Made by a program: the position numbers and the translations under genes. From Flavobacterium aestivum (GTDB lineage: Bacteria > Bacteroidota > Bacteroidia > Flavobacteriales > Flavobacteriaceae): DNA of 64,000 bases. A model generated the notes under the pieces. It searched no databases. It saw nothing but the letters and a program-made list of their open reading frames with translations, and was not told the DNA's origin. Within the stretch, counting starts at the first letter, position 1, and each line of letters starts with the position of its first letter. Positions 1 through 7,812 of this stretch are shown piece after piece. The stretch spans positions 2,170,001-2,234,000 of the forward strand of contig NZ_CP113977.2 of assembly GCF_026870175.2 (NCBI RefSeq), read 5' to 3'.

Positions 1-3
1 AAT

Positions 4-143
4 GACCGCTAACGTTTCGGGGCTTTGCGTTCGGGCGGGAAATCGAAGTACAAAAGCTGGTTTTATTACTAATGTTTAATTGAAAAACTGCTATTGAACT
101 TTTCACTTCAGCCCGCCTGAAGCAAAACCCTTGTTATCTGTCG
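4..143 (-). repeat. attC-like site A (type II)
   Basis: The ends are ACCGCTAAC (5-13) and GTTATCTGTC (133-142). The inner arms CGGGGCTTTGC and GCAAAACCC pair with each other. It has the same type of arms as the site at 4475-4615. The left outer end belongs to a cassette lying off the window. Confidence 0.7.
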
Positions 144-157
144 TTTTTTTCGGTCGG

Positions 158-763
158 TTAATAACGCCATTTTTTTACAGTTTCTTCGCCAATGATTTCA
201 GACACAATTTCTTCTGTCCATTCTTCGACATCTTCTTGTTCAGCTTCTCCAAAAAGGTCAGATTGAGCAAATATTAAACATCCCTTTAAATAGTCGTCAA
301 AAGTGTCAACCATTTTAGTTAAGTATGGTTTGTTGTCGTGGTCATAATAGAAAATTTCCTTTGTGTCACTGTGAAAACAAAACATATTTCCGTTTCCTAA
401 ATAGTCACTGAATGAAACCAAAAAAGGTAGGTGCATGTTATCAACTTCGGTAAAGTCAGGTCCGTATTCAGGGTTTTTTGCCCAAATGTTTTTTATCCAA
501 CCAATTTCATTTAAGTCTTGTAATTGTTCTCCAATATTTGCAAGCCCAAACTTTTGGTAGAAAGTTTTTAAACTATCTGGTAAAGTTGTTTTCAATCGAT
601 TTTCAAGTTTTTGTATTTCATCAATTGAAATTGGTTCTTTTAATTCGTCATTCCAATTTTCGGCTATAGAATGGATTATTAATTCTGTCTTAATTTCCCA
701 ATTGGCATCTCCAATTTTGTCAAATGGAATGATAATATCTTCTTTTTTATTTATTTCAAGCAT
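158..763 (-). CDS. SMI1/KNR4 (SUKH) family protein
   Basis: This 201-aa soluble acidic protein carries the SUKH signature in its first half: an N-terminal helix with IEKLE-like spacing (residues about 45-60, 'IQKLENRLKTTLPDSLKTFY') followed by a Phe-Gly turn, then an aromatic 'GWIKNIW' segment. SUKH proteins are commonly immunity proteins against secreted or contact-dependent toxins, although some have other roles. No toxin gene is next to it, which fits an orphan immunity gene carried as a cassette. The ATG at 763 is only about 34 bases from the upstream site, leaving little room for a dedicated promoter. The family call is fairly firm; the immunity role is inferred. Confidence 0.8.
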   Translation of the reverse strand: MLEINKKEDIIIPFDKIGDANWEIKTELIIHSIAENWNDELKEPISIDEIQKLENRLKTTLPDSLKTFYQKFGLANIGEQLQDLNEIGWIKNIWAKNPEYGPDFTEVDNMHLPFLVSFSDYLGNGNMFCFHSDTKEIFYYDHDNKPYLTKMVDTFDDYLKGCLIFAQSDLFGEAEQEDVEEWTEEIVSEIIGEETVKKWRY

Positions 764-796
764 ATTCGTTCGTCTTTAAGCGTTGTGTTTGTAAAA

Positions 797-938
797 TGGC
801 AGGTAACTTCCCGCCGGCTTTATGAATTTGGGGATTTTTGTTCCCGAACCATTCCGAAAAGACTGAAGCCAAATATACAAAAAGAAGGTTCCATTAAACA
901 CTAAAACCCCAATTTCACAAAACCACTGTTAGCTGCCG
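797..938 (-). repeat. attC-like site B (unique inner type)
   Basis: The outer ends are GGCAGGTAAC (798-807) and GTTAGCTGCC (928-937). The left end pairs with the start of the 158-763 cassette (GTTATCTGTC) using two G-T wobbles. The inner sequence is unlike the common type but keeps an AT-rich centre between G- and C-rich arms (TTTGGGGATTTT against AAAACCCCAA). Confidence 0.65.
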
Positions 939-1417
939 TTTTTCTTTTCTTGTGAAGAGTTTACTGCTGACATACTAGTTGTCCAAGCTATAAGTGTAAG
1001 GGCAACTAATTCCGCTATTGTGCGAACAGTGTGAAGTGTCCACCATTTGTCACGAAGTGAAGTCCAGTTGCTAGGAAGCGAATCAGTTTTCCAATTCAGC
1101 ATTTCAGTTTGGATAGGAAGATTTCCAAATGTTGAAATGAAAATACATGATGCAAAAAATATGGCAGCAATTAGTAAAATAATATAAACGCTTCTGTTGT
1201 TACGCTGAAGAAATGCTGAAATAATTGTTACGATTGTTGCGGCTATAACAAGTGAAACCATCGGAATGTTTAATGATAAAACTAGCTGTTGTTGCTGTTC
1301 CAAATAGGTGGCAGGTGTATAGTTGTTAGGGTTTAGTCCTATTAAAATACCAAAGCTTGTCCCAGCAAGTAGGGCAGCTAAAATAAGATTGATAAAGCGT
1401 ATGAAAGTTATAGTCAT
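929..1417 (-). CDS. DUF1772 (anthrone oxygenase-like) membrane protein
   Basis: This is a 162-aa protein with four predicted membrane segments (about residues 5-27, 50-70, 78-98 and 130-150). The layout, the 'NYTPATYLEQQQQ' loop after the first helix and the 'W..LR..WW..H..RT' segment before the last helix match the DUF1772 family, some members of which are annotated as anthrone oxygenases; the bacterial role is unknown. Its stop codon lies inside the GTTAGCTGCC end of the preceding site (929-931), so gene end and recombination site overlap. Single-gene cassette. Confidence 0.75.
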   Translation of the reverse strand: MTITFIRFINLILAALLAGTSFGILIGLNPNNYTPATYLEQQQQLVLSLNIPMVSLVIAATIVTIISAFLQRNNRSVYIILLIAAIFFASCIFISTFGNLPIQTEMLNWKTDSLPSNWTSLRDKWWTLHTVRTIAELVALTLIAWTTSMSAVNSSQEKKNGS

Positions 1418-1485
1418 AATATGTCAATGGTTTATAGTTTTGTTTCTCTGACAATATTTAGAATTTCGTTCCAGCTGGCAAAAAT

Positions 1486-1576
1486 GACAGCTAACGTTCT
1501 GGTACTACAGCGGGTTTGGGACTAAATTAAGCCCATTCTTCGGATTTGCCAAATCCGTTGTAGTAGCTGTTGGTGG
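1486..1576 (-). repeat. attC-like site C (type I, shortened)
   Basis: The ends GACAGCTAAC and GTTGGTGG flank the type I arms TACTACAGCGG and CCGTTGTAGTA. The central ~70 bases found in other type I sites are missing. The junction CGGATTTGCCAAATCCG fits deletion between two TTGCC copies. Confidence 0.8.
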
Positions 1577-1592
1577 ATGGATTTATTATGTT

Positions 1593-2129
1593 CTATTGGT
1601 ATTCATTCAAGGTTTCAGTATTTATTTCTCCAATACAATTCTTTGTTGTTGAAGCATAATTTTTATAAAAAACCCAATATGTTGTTTTTATATCGAAATC
1701 TCGAAGTAACATTAAGTTAATTGTTTCATTTCTGTTTTTTATTTTCACATTGATTTCCAATGAGCCGGTATTTCTTTGACCTGTTTCTTTTTTAATATTT
1801 TTTATATCAATCAACAAATTATCATTTTTTCTGATTGTATCATTTATTATTAATTCATAATTTTTGTCAGCAATTTTTTCAATTTTTTCTTTTATTTCTG
1901 TTCGACTCAATTTACTTTGAAAAGAGCTTAAACTAAAAATAGAAATAAACGATGAAATTGTCAAAATTGCTGAAACTCTATAATATTTATTTCCTTTAGA
2001 AAAAAAAATCACGTTTGATTCTCCTGACTCGTATACTTTGTTTCCAATTCCAAGTATAATAAACACAATAAAAGATACAACTGCAATTATGAATAAAAAA
2101 GGAAGTATGTTGTCAATTATTTTTATCAT
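1593..2129 (-). CDS. Hypothetical two-helix membrane protein
   Basis: This 178-aa protein has two N-terminal hydrophobic segments (about residues 8-30 and 50-68) and then a polar, Lys/Asn/Ile-rich C-terminal domain of about 100 residues, probably beta-rich, containing 'NVKIKNRNETINLML'. I do not recognise a family. It is the only gene of its cassette, whose ends GTTGGTGG and CCACCAAC pair perfectly. AT content appears higher than in the housekeeping genes, as is common for cassette cargo. Confidence 0.7.
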   Translation of the reverse strand: MIKIIDNILPFLFIIAVVSFIVFIILGIGNKVYESGESNVIFFSKGNKYYRVSAILTISSFISIFSLSSFQSKLSRTEIKEKIEKIADKNYELIINDTIRKNDNLLIDIKNIKKETGQRNTGSLEINVKIKNRNETINLMLLRDFDIKTTYWVFYKNYASTTKNCIGEINTETLNEYQ

Positions 2130-2172
2130 ATTTTTTTAGATAAATGTTCTTTAGGAATTTTGGTTTAATCTT

Positions 2173-2337
2173 GCCACCAACGTTCAGGTACTACAGCGGG
2201 TTAGGGACTAAATTAAGCCCATTCTTCGGATTTGCCACCCGAGCGATAGCGAATAGGCGAAGCAAATCATTCAAGTACAAAAACAACTTTCCATTAAGCC
2301 TATTGCCCAAATCCGTTGTAGTAACTGTTATCTGTAG
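2173..2337 (-). repeat. attC-like site D (type I)
   Basis: This full-length type I site runs from GCCACCAAC to GTTATCTGTAG. The arms are TACTACAGCGG and CCGTTGTAGTA. The centre carries CGGATTTG and CAAATCCG as a second inverted pair and the conserved block with CCCGAGCGATAGCGAA. Confidence 0.8.
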
Positions 2338-2340
2338 TTT

Positions 2341-3027
2341 TTATTTTCCAAATAGTGAATTCCAAAAACCTTTTGGCTTATCTTCAATTTTAATTTTGGA
2401 ATTATTTATCTCAGAATTATCATTTGTTAAGTTTCTGATTCCACTATACAATAGCTCTCCTTGTTTTGGAATAGGTGTAATAGTTTCAAGAGGATAGAAG
2501 TTATTATAGCCATCCATTCCTACTGGAAAATCTGTTCTTTCAATCCATCTTTTTTCCAATAACTCGGGAATAGGATTCATTTCAATTTTATCGTCAAAAC
2601 TTTTTTTAGCTTTATCAATAAATTGTTGATCAAAATTGGAAGAAACTTTAGAAAAATAATCTAGACCGTTAGCAGGAATATGTAAAAGAAAAATTTGTGT
2701 TTTATCCTTTAATTTGTATATATTCAGAACTTTAAAATAACTATTGGCATTAATACAACAGTGCCCATATTTTTCAACATCTGGATTGATTTCGTATAAC
2801 TTTGCAGCTTTTGAGGATGCAATAATAAATCGTGTGTTTTTAACTATTCCTCCGCCTTTCCAACTTACATCAAGGAAGTATCCATTTCTTAAAATTTGGC
2901 CTTGTTTAAATTGGTTAAGTACATTACTTTTTAAATCACAATCTTTATAGTACAAAGTTGCACCTGGATAAGTCCAATTGAAAATTTCTTCTGAATTTTC
3001 CAAAATCTTTTTATCGTCTTCTATCAT
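2341..3027 (-). CDS. Hypothetical cytoplasmic protein
   Basis: This 228-aa protein has no signal peptide or membrane segment. It contains 'GYFLDVSWKGGGI', 'RFIIASSKAAKL' and a C-terminal proline/lysine tail ending 'KPKGFWNSLFGK'. I do not recognise its family. The cassette is the one exception in the array: its start GTTATCTGTAG does not pair with its end ATCACCAAC, so this unit may be a fusion of two cassettes or may have lost one boundary. Confidence 0.7.
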   Translation of the reverse strand: MIEDDKKILENSEEIFNWTYPGATLYYKDCDLKSNVLNQFKQGQILRNGYFLDVSWKGGGIVKNTRFIIASSKAAKLYEINPDVEKYGHCCINANSYFKVLNIYKLKDKTQIFLLHIPANGLDYFSKVSSNFDQQFIDKAKKSFDDKIEMNPIPELLEKRWIERTDFPVGMDGYNNFYPLETITPIPKQGELLYSGIRNLTNDNSEINNSKIKIEDKPKGFWNSLFGK

Positions 3028-3071
3028 TTATTAAATTAAATTAATGAATTCTCTTTGGTATTCTAAAATTA

Positions 3072-3207
3072 TCACCAACGTTCCGCGGCTAGGCGCAGTA
3101 GCAGTAAATTTAAGAAAAATATTCTGCGTAATGAAAGATTTTCGGAAACCTAACGGTTTCCGGCGGAATGGATAGTAGCTATTGCGAAAAACCGCTGTTA
3201 GCTGTAG
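3072..3207 (-). repeat. attC-like site E (unique inner type)
   Basis: The outer ends are ATCACCAAC and GTTAGCTGTAG. The arms GTTCCGCGGCTAGGCG and ACCGC differ from type I. The centre has a strong hairpin, CGGAAACC TAAC GGTTTCCG, at about 3144-3163. Confidence 0.6.
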
Positions 3208-3208
3208 T

Positions 3209-3826
3209 TTATGATAACCAACTATTTATAAATAAAAATTGATCGATTTTTCCTTGAAGCAAACCAAAAGTGAAATAATGTAAAGGATTAAGAAAGTGAA
3301 AAAAATCTCTTATAATTTCTTTAGTTTTCGGTTCGGCTAATCTTTCATAGCTAGAAAAAAAGACTAAGAAATCTTTATCATAATGTGCTGTAGATTTGTT
3401 TCTGATTTTGGCCATTACATCATCGTAACTATAATTTTCTTTGAATTCTGCAAGTTCTCTGTTCAGCATGTCAAAAAAGCCACGGTAAAATTCTTGTTCT
3501 TCTTTAGTGACAGTTTTATAAACGTCACTTTTATACTTATGATAAGTGTTTATTGTTTCATATATTAATAGATAAGCGATTTTAATATTGTAGAATTTTT
3601 CCCAGTCTGACTTAGATCGTTTTAGATTTCGATATGTGCAGAGTAAATCAATATAACTAGTAGTTGCAAAACAAAAGAATTCAATTTTCATTCTTTTATT
3701 TTCAGAGATAATGGTAGACTTAGTATTTAGTTGAGGAATACTTTTTAATAAGTTCACGGCAAATTCAAGTTCTTCTTCGTAATGAAGAATTTTTTGATCG
3801 ATTTCCTTGAATGTCATCATGGGCAA
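3209..3826 (-). CDS. HEPN-like helical protein, possible defence gene
   Basis: This 205-aa, apparently all-helical soluble protein contains R142-N-K-S-T-A-H148, an R-x5-H motif of the kind that forms the RNase active site in HEPN proteins (family rule R-x4-6-H), preceded by a helix and followed by 'YDKDF'. HEPN domains are common in abortive infection and toxin-antitoxin systems. No nucleotidyltransferase or other antitoxin partner lies beside it. Start candidates are Met1, Met3 and Met4; the first is given. The cassette ends pair (GTTAGCTGTAG against TTACAGTTAAC, with wobbles). The HEPN assignment rests on one motif plus helical character and is an inference. Confidence 0.65.
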   Translation of the reverse strand: MPMMTFKEIDQKILHYEEELEFAVNLLKSIPQLNTKSTIISENKRMKIEFFCFATTSYIDLLCTYRNLKRSKSDWEKFYNIKIAYLLIYETINTYHKYKSDVYKTVTKEEQEFYRGFFDMLNRELAEFKENYSYDDVMAKIRNKSTAHYDKDFLVFFSSYERLAEPKTKEIIRDFFHFLNPLHYFTFGLLQGKIDQFLFINSWLS

Positions 3827-3844
3827 GACAAATGTTGATCTAAA

Positions 3845-4013
3845 TTACAGTTAACGTTTTGGTACTACAGCGGGTTTGGTACTAAATTAAGCCCATTCTT
3901 CGGATTTGCCACCCGAGCGATAGCGAACAGGCGAAGCAAATCATTCAGATATAAAACCATTTTTCCATTAAGCCAATTGCCCAAATCCGTTGTAGTAGCT
4001 GTTGTGCGACGTA
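3845..4013 (-). repeat. attC-like site F (type I)
   Basis: This full-length type I site runs from TTACAGTTAAC to GTTGTGCGACGTA. Its arms and central block match sites D and H-L. Confidence 0.8.
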
Positions 4014-4017
4014 TTTT

Positions 4018-4431
4018 CTATTTAGTTTTGCAATATACTTCCATATTTGGCAAACTAGGAGGATTGCTTTTTCCTTCAGAAACTAAAACTAAGATAAGTT
4101 CATTTTCATTAATTTTAGTTATGCGCGAATTTGTTTTGTTATTGTTTGAAAGGTCAATATATTTTTTCTTTTCATTAAAAGTCCATTTTCCTTTTTGTTT
4201 AGTTTTTTCTTTGATAACGACATAGGAGTTATCAGAATTAAACTCGAATTCAAAGGCAATATTATTTGGTAATTGATTTATTCTCATTCCATTCATTATT
4301 GCGTAATCTGCTTTCCAAGTTTTACATAAAATTTTGGTCAATTCGGTTTTGGTTTGTGATACATTTTGAGCTTTTGAGTTAAAGTTTATTCCCAATAACA
4401 GGCCTAATGTTAAGTATAATATTTTCTTCAT
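4018..4431 (-). CDS. Secreted lipocalin-like protein
   Basis: This 137-aa protein has a clear signal peptide (MKKILYLTLGLLLGINFNSKAQ, cleavage near residue 21). The mature part has a 'CKTWKADYAI' start, central 'FEFNSDNSYVV', 'KGKWTF' and 'YIDLSNNN' strands, the pattern of the lipocalin-like domain found in many small secreted Bacteroidota proteins. The ligand is unknown. It is the sole gene of a cassette whose ends (GTTGTGCGACGTA and TATGTCGCGCAAC) pair over 13 positions with two wobbles. Confidence 0.75.
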   Translation of the reverse strand: MKKILYLTLGLLLGINFNSKAQNVSQTKTELTKILCKTWKADYAIMNGMRINQLPNNIAFEFEFNSDNSYVVIKEKTKQKGKWTFNEKKKYIDLSNNNKTNSRITKINENELILVLVSEGKSNPPSLPNMEVYCKTK

Positions 4432-4474
4432 TTAAAATCTAGATTTTCATTATTTCCGTTTAGTTTTTTTAATA

Positions 4475-4615
4475 TGTCGCGCAACGGTTCGGGGCTTTGC
4501 GATGGTGGGACAATCGAAGCACAAAACTTTAATTTTGCACAAAAGTTGAACCGAAGAACAACTCTTGAACTTTGCAGTTTCGCCCCACAATTGCAAAACC
4601 CCTGTTAGCGGTTCG
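4475..4615 (-). repeat. attC-like site G (type II)
   Basis: The outer ends are TGTCGCGCAAC and GTTAGCGGTTCG. The arms CGGGGCTTTGC and GCAAAACCCC match site A, so A and G form a second attC type. Confidence 0.7.
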
Positions 4616-4620
4616 TTATT

Positions 4621-4989
4621 TTATTCAGATATCATTAAGTAATAATTGTCTAAATCTCTTAAAATAAATTGATTTTTAAGTGAGTTTTCATTGTAATGGA
4701 TTTCTCTTTCAATGTTTGCGTTTAGTTTTTTAGCATTTTTAAATACTTGGTCTAGATTATCAACTCGAAAGAATAAAATCAATCCGTTTCCAATTTCTTT
4801 TTCAGGGTTTGACATAGTGGGATGTTCGTGTTCTCCCCATTTATGAAGACACAAAATAACGACGTTTTCATTTGTTAGAATTTCGAAAGTTTCTCCTCCA
4901 TGTCCACTGTCGCAACCTAATAAGTTTTGATAAAATTCAGAACTTTCAGGAATGTTTTTTACGGCTATTATTGGTTCGCTTCTTATCAT
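4621..4989 (-). CDS. VOC family (glyoxalase/bleomycin resistance-like) protein
   Basis: This 122-aa single VOC domain starts with 'SEPIIAVKNIPESSEFYQNL' and contains 'EILTNENVVILCLHKWGEHEHP', 'NGLILFFRVDNLDQVFKNA' and a terminal 'FILRDLDNYYLMISE', the paired beta-alpha-beta-beta-beta pattern of the superfamily. Members include glyoxalases, dioxygenases and antibiotic-binding resistance proteins. His residues in the middle strand could bind metal, but substrate cannot be read from sequence. The cassette ends pair over nine bases (GTTAGCGGT against ACCGCTAAC). Confidence 0.85.
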   Translation of the reverse strand: MIRSEPIIAVKNIPESSEFYQNLLGCDSGHGGETFEILTNENVVILCLHKWGEHEHPTMSNPEKEIGNGLILFFRVDNLDQVFKNAKKLNANIEREIHYNENSLKNQFILRDLDNYYLMISE

Positions 4990-5021
4990 TATGTTTGTTT
5001 TTGGGGAGTTAGTTGTACAAT

Positions 5022-5187
5022 GACCGCTAACGTTCTGGTACTACAGCGGGTTGGGACTAAATTAAGCCCATTCTTCGGATTTGCCACCCGAGCGATAGCG
5101 AATAGGCGAAGCAAATCATTCCAAGTACAAAACTATCATTCCATTAAGCCAAATGCCCAAATCCGTTGTAGTAGCTGTTGGCGGTAG
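5022..5187 (-). repeat. attC-like site H (type I)
   Basis: This full-length type I site runs from GACCGCTAAC to GTTGGCGGTAG. The left end pairs with the start of the VOC cassette, not with its own right end. Confidence 0.8.
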
Positions 5188-5194
5188 TTTTTAT

Positions 5195-5683
5195 CTATGT
5201 TTCTGCAATTCCTCCAACATTAGCTATTTGTCCACCTACAAATTTAAATTCAAGTCCGTGTTCTGTGTCCAACTTATAGCGAATAGATAATTTGATTGTT
5301 TTGTCGTCCAAAACCCTCAAATATATAATCTCTTTAATATTGTCGTTGTGTTTGTCAGTATTGTCAATGTTTAATGCTGGTTCGCCTGATTTTTCAGGAT
5401 TTTCATAGAAATGTGCATATAATTTTAAATATCTTTCATATGCTTTGTCTTGAATATTTCTGATATTCATTTCGATATTCTCTATAAACATTTGATAAGT
5501 TTCTGCAAATTCTGTCAATTGATTTTCGGTCGGAAGTTCTTCAATTTCTTCTCCATCTTCGTCATATTCTTCTCCTAAAAAAATTTCAACGTTTTGCTTG
5601 TCAAAAAATGGATTTGAGAAAGTTGTGTCGGACGAAAATCCTGCCCAATCTTCTTCTACATTCCCCCAATATTTATGTATCAT
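5195..5683 (-). CDS. Hypothetical acidic protein
   Basis: This 162-aa very acidic soluble protein begins 'MIHKYWGNVEEDWAGFSSD' and has an 'LGEEYDEDGEEIEEL' stretch, a helical middle ('YERYLKLYAHFYENPE') and a beta-rich end 'GLEFKFVGGQIANVGG'. The composition and layout recall small immunity-type DUF proteins of Bacteroidota, but I cannot name the family. A TAATTTTG -7-like box lies just inside the cassette upstream of the start (minus strand, about 5729-5736), so this cassette may have its own promoter. Confidence 0.7.
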   Translation of the reverse strand: MIHKYWGNVEEDWAGFSSDTTFSNPFFDKQNVEIFLGEEYDEDGEEIEELPTENQLTEFAETYQMFIENIEMNIRNIQDKAYERYLKLYAHFYENPEKSGEPALNIDNTDKHNDNIKEIIYLRVLDDKTIKLSIRYKLDTEHGLEFKFVGGQIANVGGIAET

Positions 5684-5735
5684 ATTATCTTTGCTTTTGT
5701 TGATGTTTTATTCATTGTCGTCGGTTCTGCAAAAT

Positions 5736-5904
5736 TACCGCCAACGTTCTGGTACTACAGCGGGTTTGGGACTAAATTAAGCCCATTCTTCGGATTTGCC
5801 ACCCGAGCGATAGCGAACAGGCGAAGCAAATCATTCAAATACAAAATCATATTTCCATTAAGCCAATTACCCAAATCCGTTGTAGTAGCTGTTAGTAGCT
5901 GGCG
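5736..5904 (-). repeat. attC-like site I (type I)
   Basis: This full-length type I site runs from TACCGCCAAC to GTTAGTAGCTGG, with arms and centre as in D and H. Confidence 0.8.
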
Positions 5905-5912
5905 TTATTGGT

Positions 5913-6359
5913 TTATTGTTTGTTTTTTATTTTCATAAATGTGATAAAATCTTTTAATAAATTACTATTGCTGTCGGAGATATCTCCTGTAGCCATTTTA
6001 ATTTCTATTTCTCTTTTCGGGATTATAAACGTAGTATCGCTTACCGATGTGCTCATATTTTTTATAGTAAGTAATGAGTAAAGGAAGTAATAGATTAGAA
6101 GGATATTTAATGTTATGAATAGTCTTAAAATGAAACTAACAACTTTTTCACGTCTTATTTCCATAACACATTTAGAAGAACAATATAAAAAAACAATGAT
6201 GTTTAAAAACAGTAAAATAACTGAAGGCTGTCTTGTTTGATTAAAAATGAGGTTATTGAAAAAAGTGTATGTAAAAGATATAATGAAGGAACTAATAAAA
6301 TAATAGCCTGACCATTTTAGTTCGGTTTGAAATTTTTCTTTAATCTGTTCAGTTTCCAT
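5913..6359 (-). CDS. Hypothetical integral membrane protein
   Basis: This 148-aa protein has about three hydrophobic segments (roughly residues 17-37, 45-63 and 75-98) and then a polar tail of about 50 residues with Ser/Thr- and Ile-rich sequence. I do not recognise a family. It is the only gene in a cassette whose ends GTTAGTAGC and GCTACTAAC pair over nine bases. Confidence 0.65.
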   Translation of the reverse strand: METEQIKEKFQTELKWSGYYFISSFIISFTYTFFNNLIFNQTRQPSVILLFLNIIVFLYCSSKCVMEIRREKVVSFILRLFITLNILLIYYFLYSLLTIKNMSTSVSDTTFIIPKREIEIKMATGDISDSNSNLLKDFITFMKIKNKQ

Positions 6360-6392
6360 ATATTTAATTTTGAAAGTAATTTTGGTCTACGC

Positions 6393-6560
6393 TTGCTACT
6401 AACGTTCTGGTACTACAGCGGGTTTGGGACTAAATTAAGCCCATTCTTCGGATTTGCCACCCGAGCGATAGCGAACAGGCGAAGCAAATCATCCCAAATA
6501 CAAAATCATATTTCCATTAAGCCAATTACCCAAATCCGTTGTAGTAGCTGTTGGCAGTAG
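6393..6560 (-). repeat. attC-like site J (type I)
   Basis: This full-length type I site runs from TTGCTACTAAC to GTTGGCAGTAG. Confidence 0.8.
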
Positions 6561-6561
6561 T

Positions 6562-7083
6562 TTATTTTAGGCTTATCTTCAAATCCATTTCATTTTTCAT
6601 AGTTAATAGTGCCTCTGCATTTCCTTTTACATCATCAACTGGGTGGTGCGTATGTTTTGTTTTGCGCAAATGTTTAAAATTAACGAATGTGTCTTTAGTA
6701 AGTCCTTTGTATAAACTTCCTAGATTTTGAGAACTATGTCCAAAAGGATTTCTACCGATAAAATGATGGAAATACCAACAAATGAACATCCAATCAAAGC
6801 CATTATTGTCACTAATAAAAACGGGTTGACCTTTAGTATGTTCCGCTATCCATTTAGCAAAATTTTCCATAACTTCTTTAGGATCGTCAAACTCTAAAGT
6901 CTCTTCTCTAGTATGTCCTGAAACAGCTAATGCTTCTGGAATCCAATTTTCAGAAATTGGTTTTAATTTACCATAAAAAGTTGTATCTAAATTCTCCTTT
7001 ACTATTACTGCGCCAAAGGAAATCATTGAAAAATCTCCTGGTATATGTCCGTCTGATTCTATGTCAACCATTATATAACTCAT
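6562..7083 (-). CDS. DEDDh-type 3'-5' exonuclease (RNase T/Rv2179c-like)
   Basis: This 173-aa exonuclease has all the acidic motifs of the DEDDh superfamily: D7-x-E9 in 'MVDIESDG', 'NNGFDW' with D98, and a final HHPVDDVKGNA motif (H146/H147, D151). Its size and the 'DIESDG..PGDFSMISFGAV' opening resemble small RNase T/Rv2179c-like 3' exoribonucleases, often listed as DUF5051. It probably degrades single-stranded RNA or DNA from the 3' end with two metal ions. Its ATG overlaps the stop of the upstream gene (TAATG at 7081-7085, minus strand), so the two are translationally coupled. This is the only two-gene cassette in the array, and one gene is a nuclease, so a toxin/antitoxin or defence pair is possible but unproven. 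Confidence 0.85.
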   Translation of the reverse strand: MSYIMVDIESDGHIPGDFSMISFGAVIVKENLDTTFYGKLKPISENWIPEALAVSGHTREETLEFDDPKEVMENFAKWIAEHTKGQPVFISDNNGFDWMFICWYFHHFIGRNPFGHSSQNLGSLYKGLTKDTFVNFKHLRKTKHTHHPVDDVKGNAEALLTMKNEMDLKISLK

Positions 7084-7556
7084 TATCCTATATTTTTTAA
7101 ATATTCTCTTTTGGCATTATCATAAGATGTAAAAGGTACATTATTATAGTTATCATCATATCCTAAAATTGACTCACAATATGCGTCACCGTTTTCATCT
7201 ACGTTACTTATGATGCTTTCCTTTAGTATTTTCCTATCTATCACTACAAACTGGATGAATTCAAGAGGTGGATACCAATCACCAACATCTTCCATAAATT
7301 CCATTACAAAAGTATTTATCCCTAGCATTTCAATAAGTTCTATAATTTCAAAAGTCTGTATTGAAAGATTTGATTTATTTTGAATTAAATCGTCTGTTGT
7401 TTCATATTGACCAAATTCATTTCGCACATCATCCATTCCGTAATATATTTCAATGGGAAAATGTATATAATCGTTATTAAAAAAATGTATTATTTCAACC
7501 GGTATTTGATTCAGTTTATCTTTTGTAATTAATTGACATCTTGTAAAGTGTCCCAT
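7083..7556 (-). CDS. Hypothetical protein coupled to exonuclease
   Basis: This 157-aa soluble acidic protein has no recognisable motif; notable segments are 'VEIIHFFNNDYIHFPIEIYYGMDD' (mixed strand/helix) and 'EFMEDVGDWYPPLEFIQFVVID'. It precedes the DEDDh exonuclease gene and shares a TAATG stop/start overlap with it, which implies a joint function such as inhibitor, substrate adaptor or antitoxin. That is inference from arrangement only. Confidence 0.7.
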   Translation of the reverse strand: MGHFTRCQLITKDKLNQIPVEIIHFFNNDYIHFPIEIYYGMDDVRNEFGQYETTDDLIQNKSNLSIQTFEIIELIEMLGINTFVMEFMEDVGDWYPPLEFIQFVVIDRKILKESIISNVDENGDAYCESILGYDDNYNNVPFTSYDNAKREYLKNIG

Positions 7557-7645
7557 TTTGTATTAGATTTTAATTAACTTTTTTGCATTTTCATTCAAGT
7601 GTTTTAATATAAAAATATTCTATTTATAGAACTTCATCGGTTAAA

Positions 7646-7812
7646 TTACTGCCAACGTTCTGGTACTACAGCGGGTTTGGGACTAAATTAAGCCCATTCT
7701 TCGGATTTGCCACCCGAGCGATAGCGAATAGGCGAAGCAAATCATCCAAATACAAGACCATTTTTTCATTAAGCCAAATGCCCAAATCCGTTGTAGTGGC
7801 TGTTAGGCACAG
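7646..7812 (-). repeat. attC-like site K (type I)
   Basis: This full-length type I site runs from TTACTGCCAAC to GTTAGGCACAG. The right end fits the canonical GTTRRRY core exactly. Confidence 0.8.
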
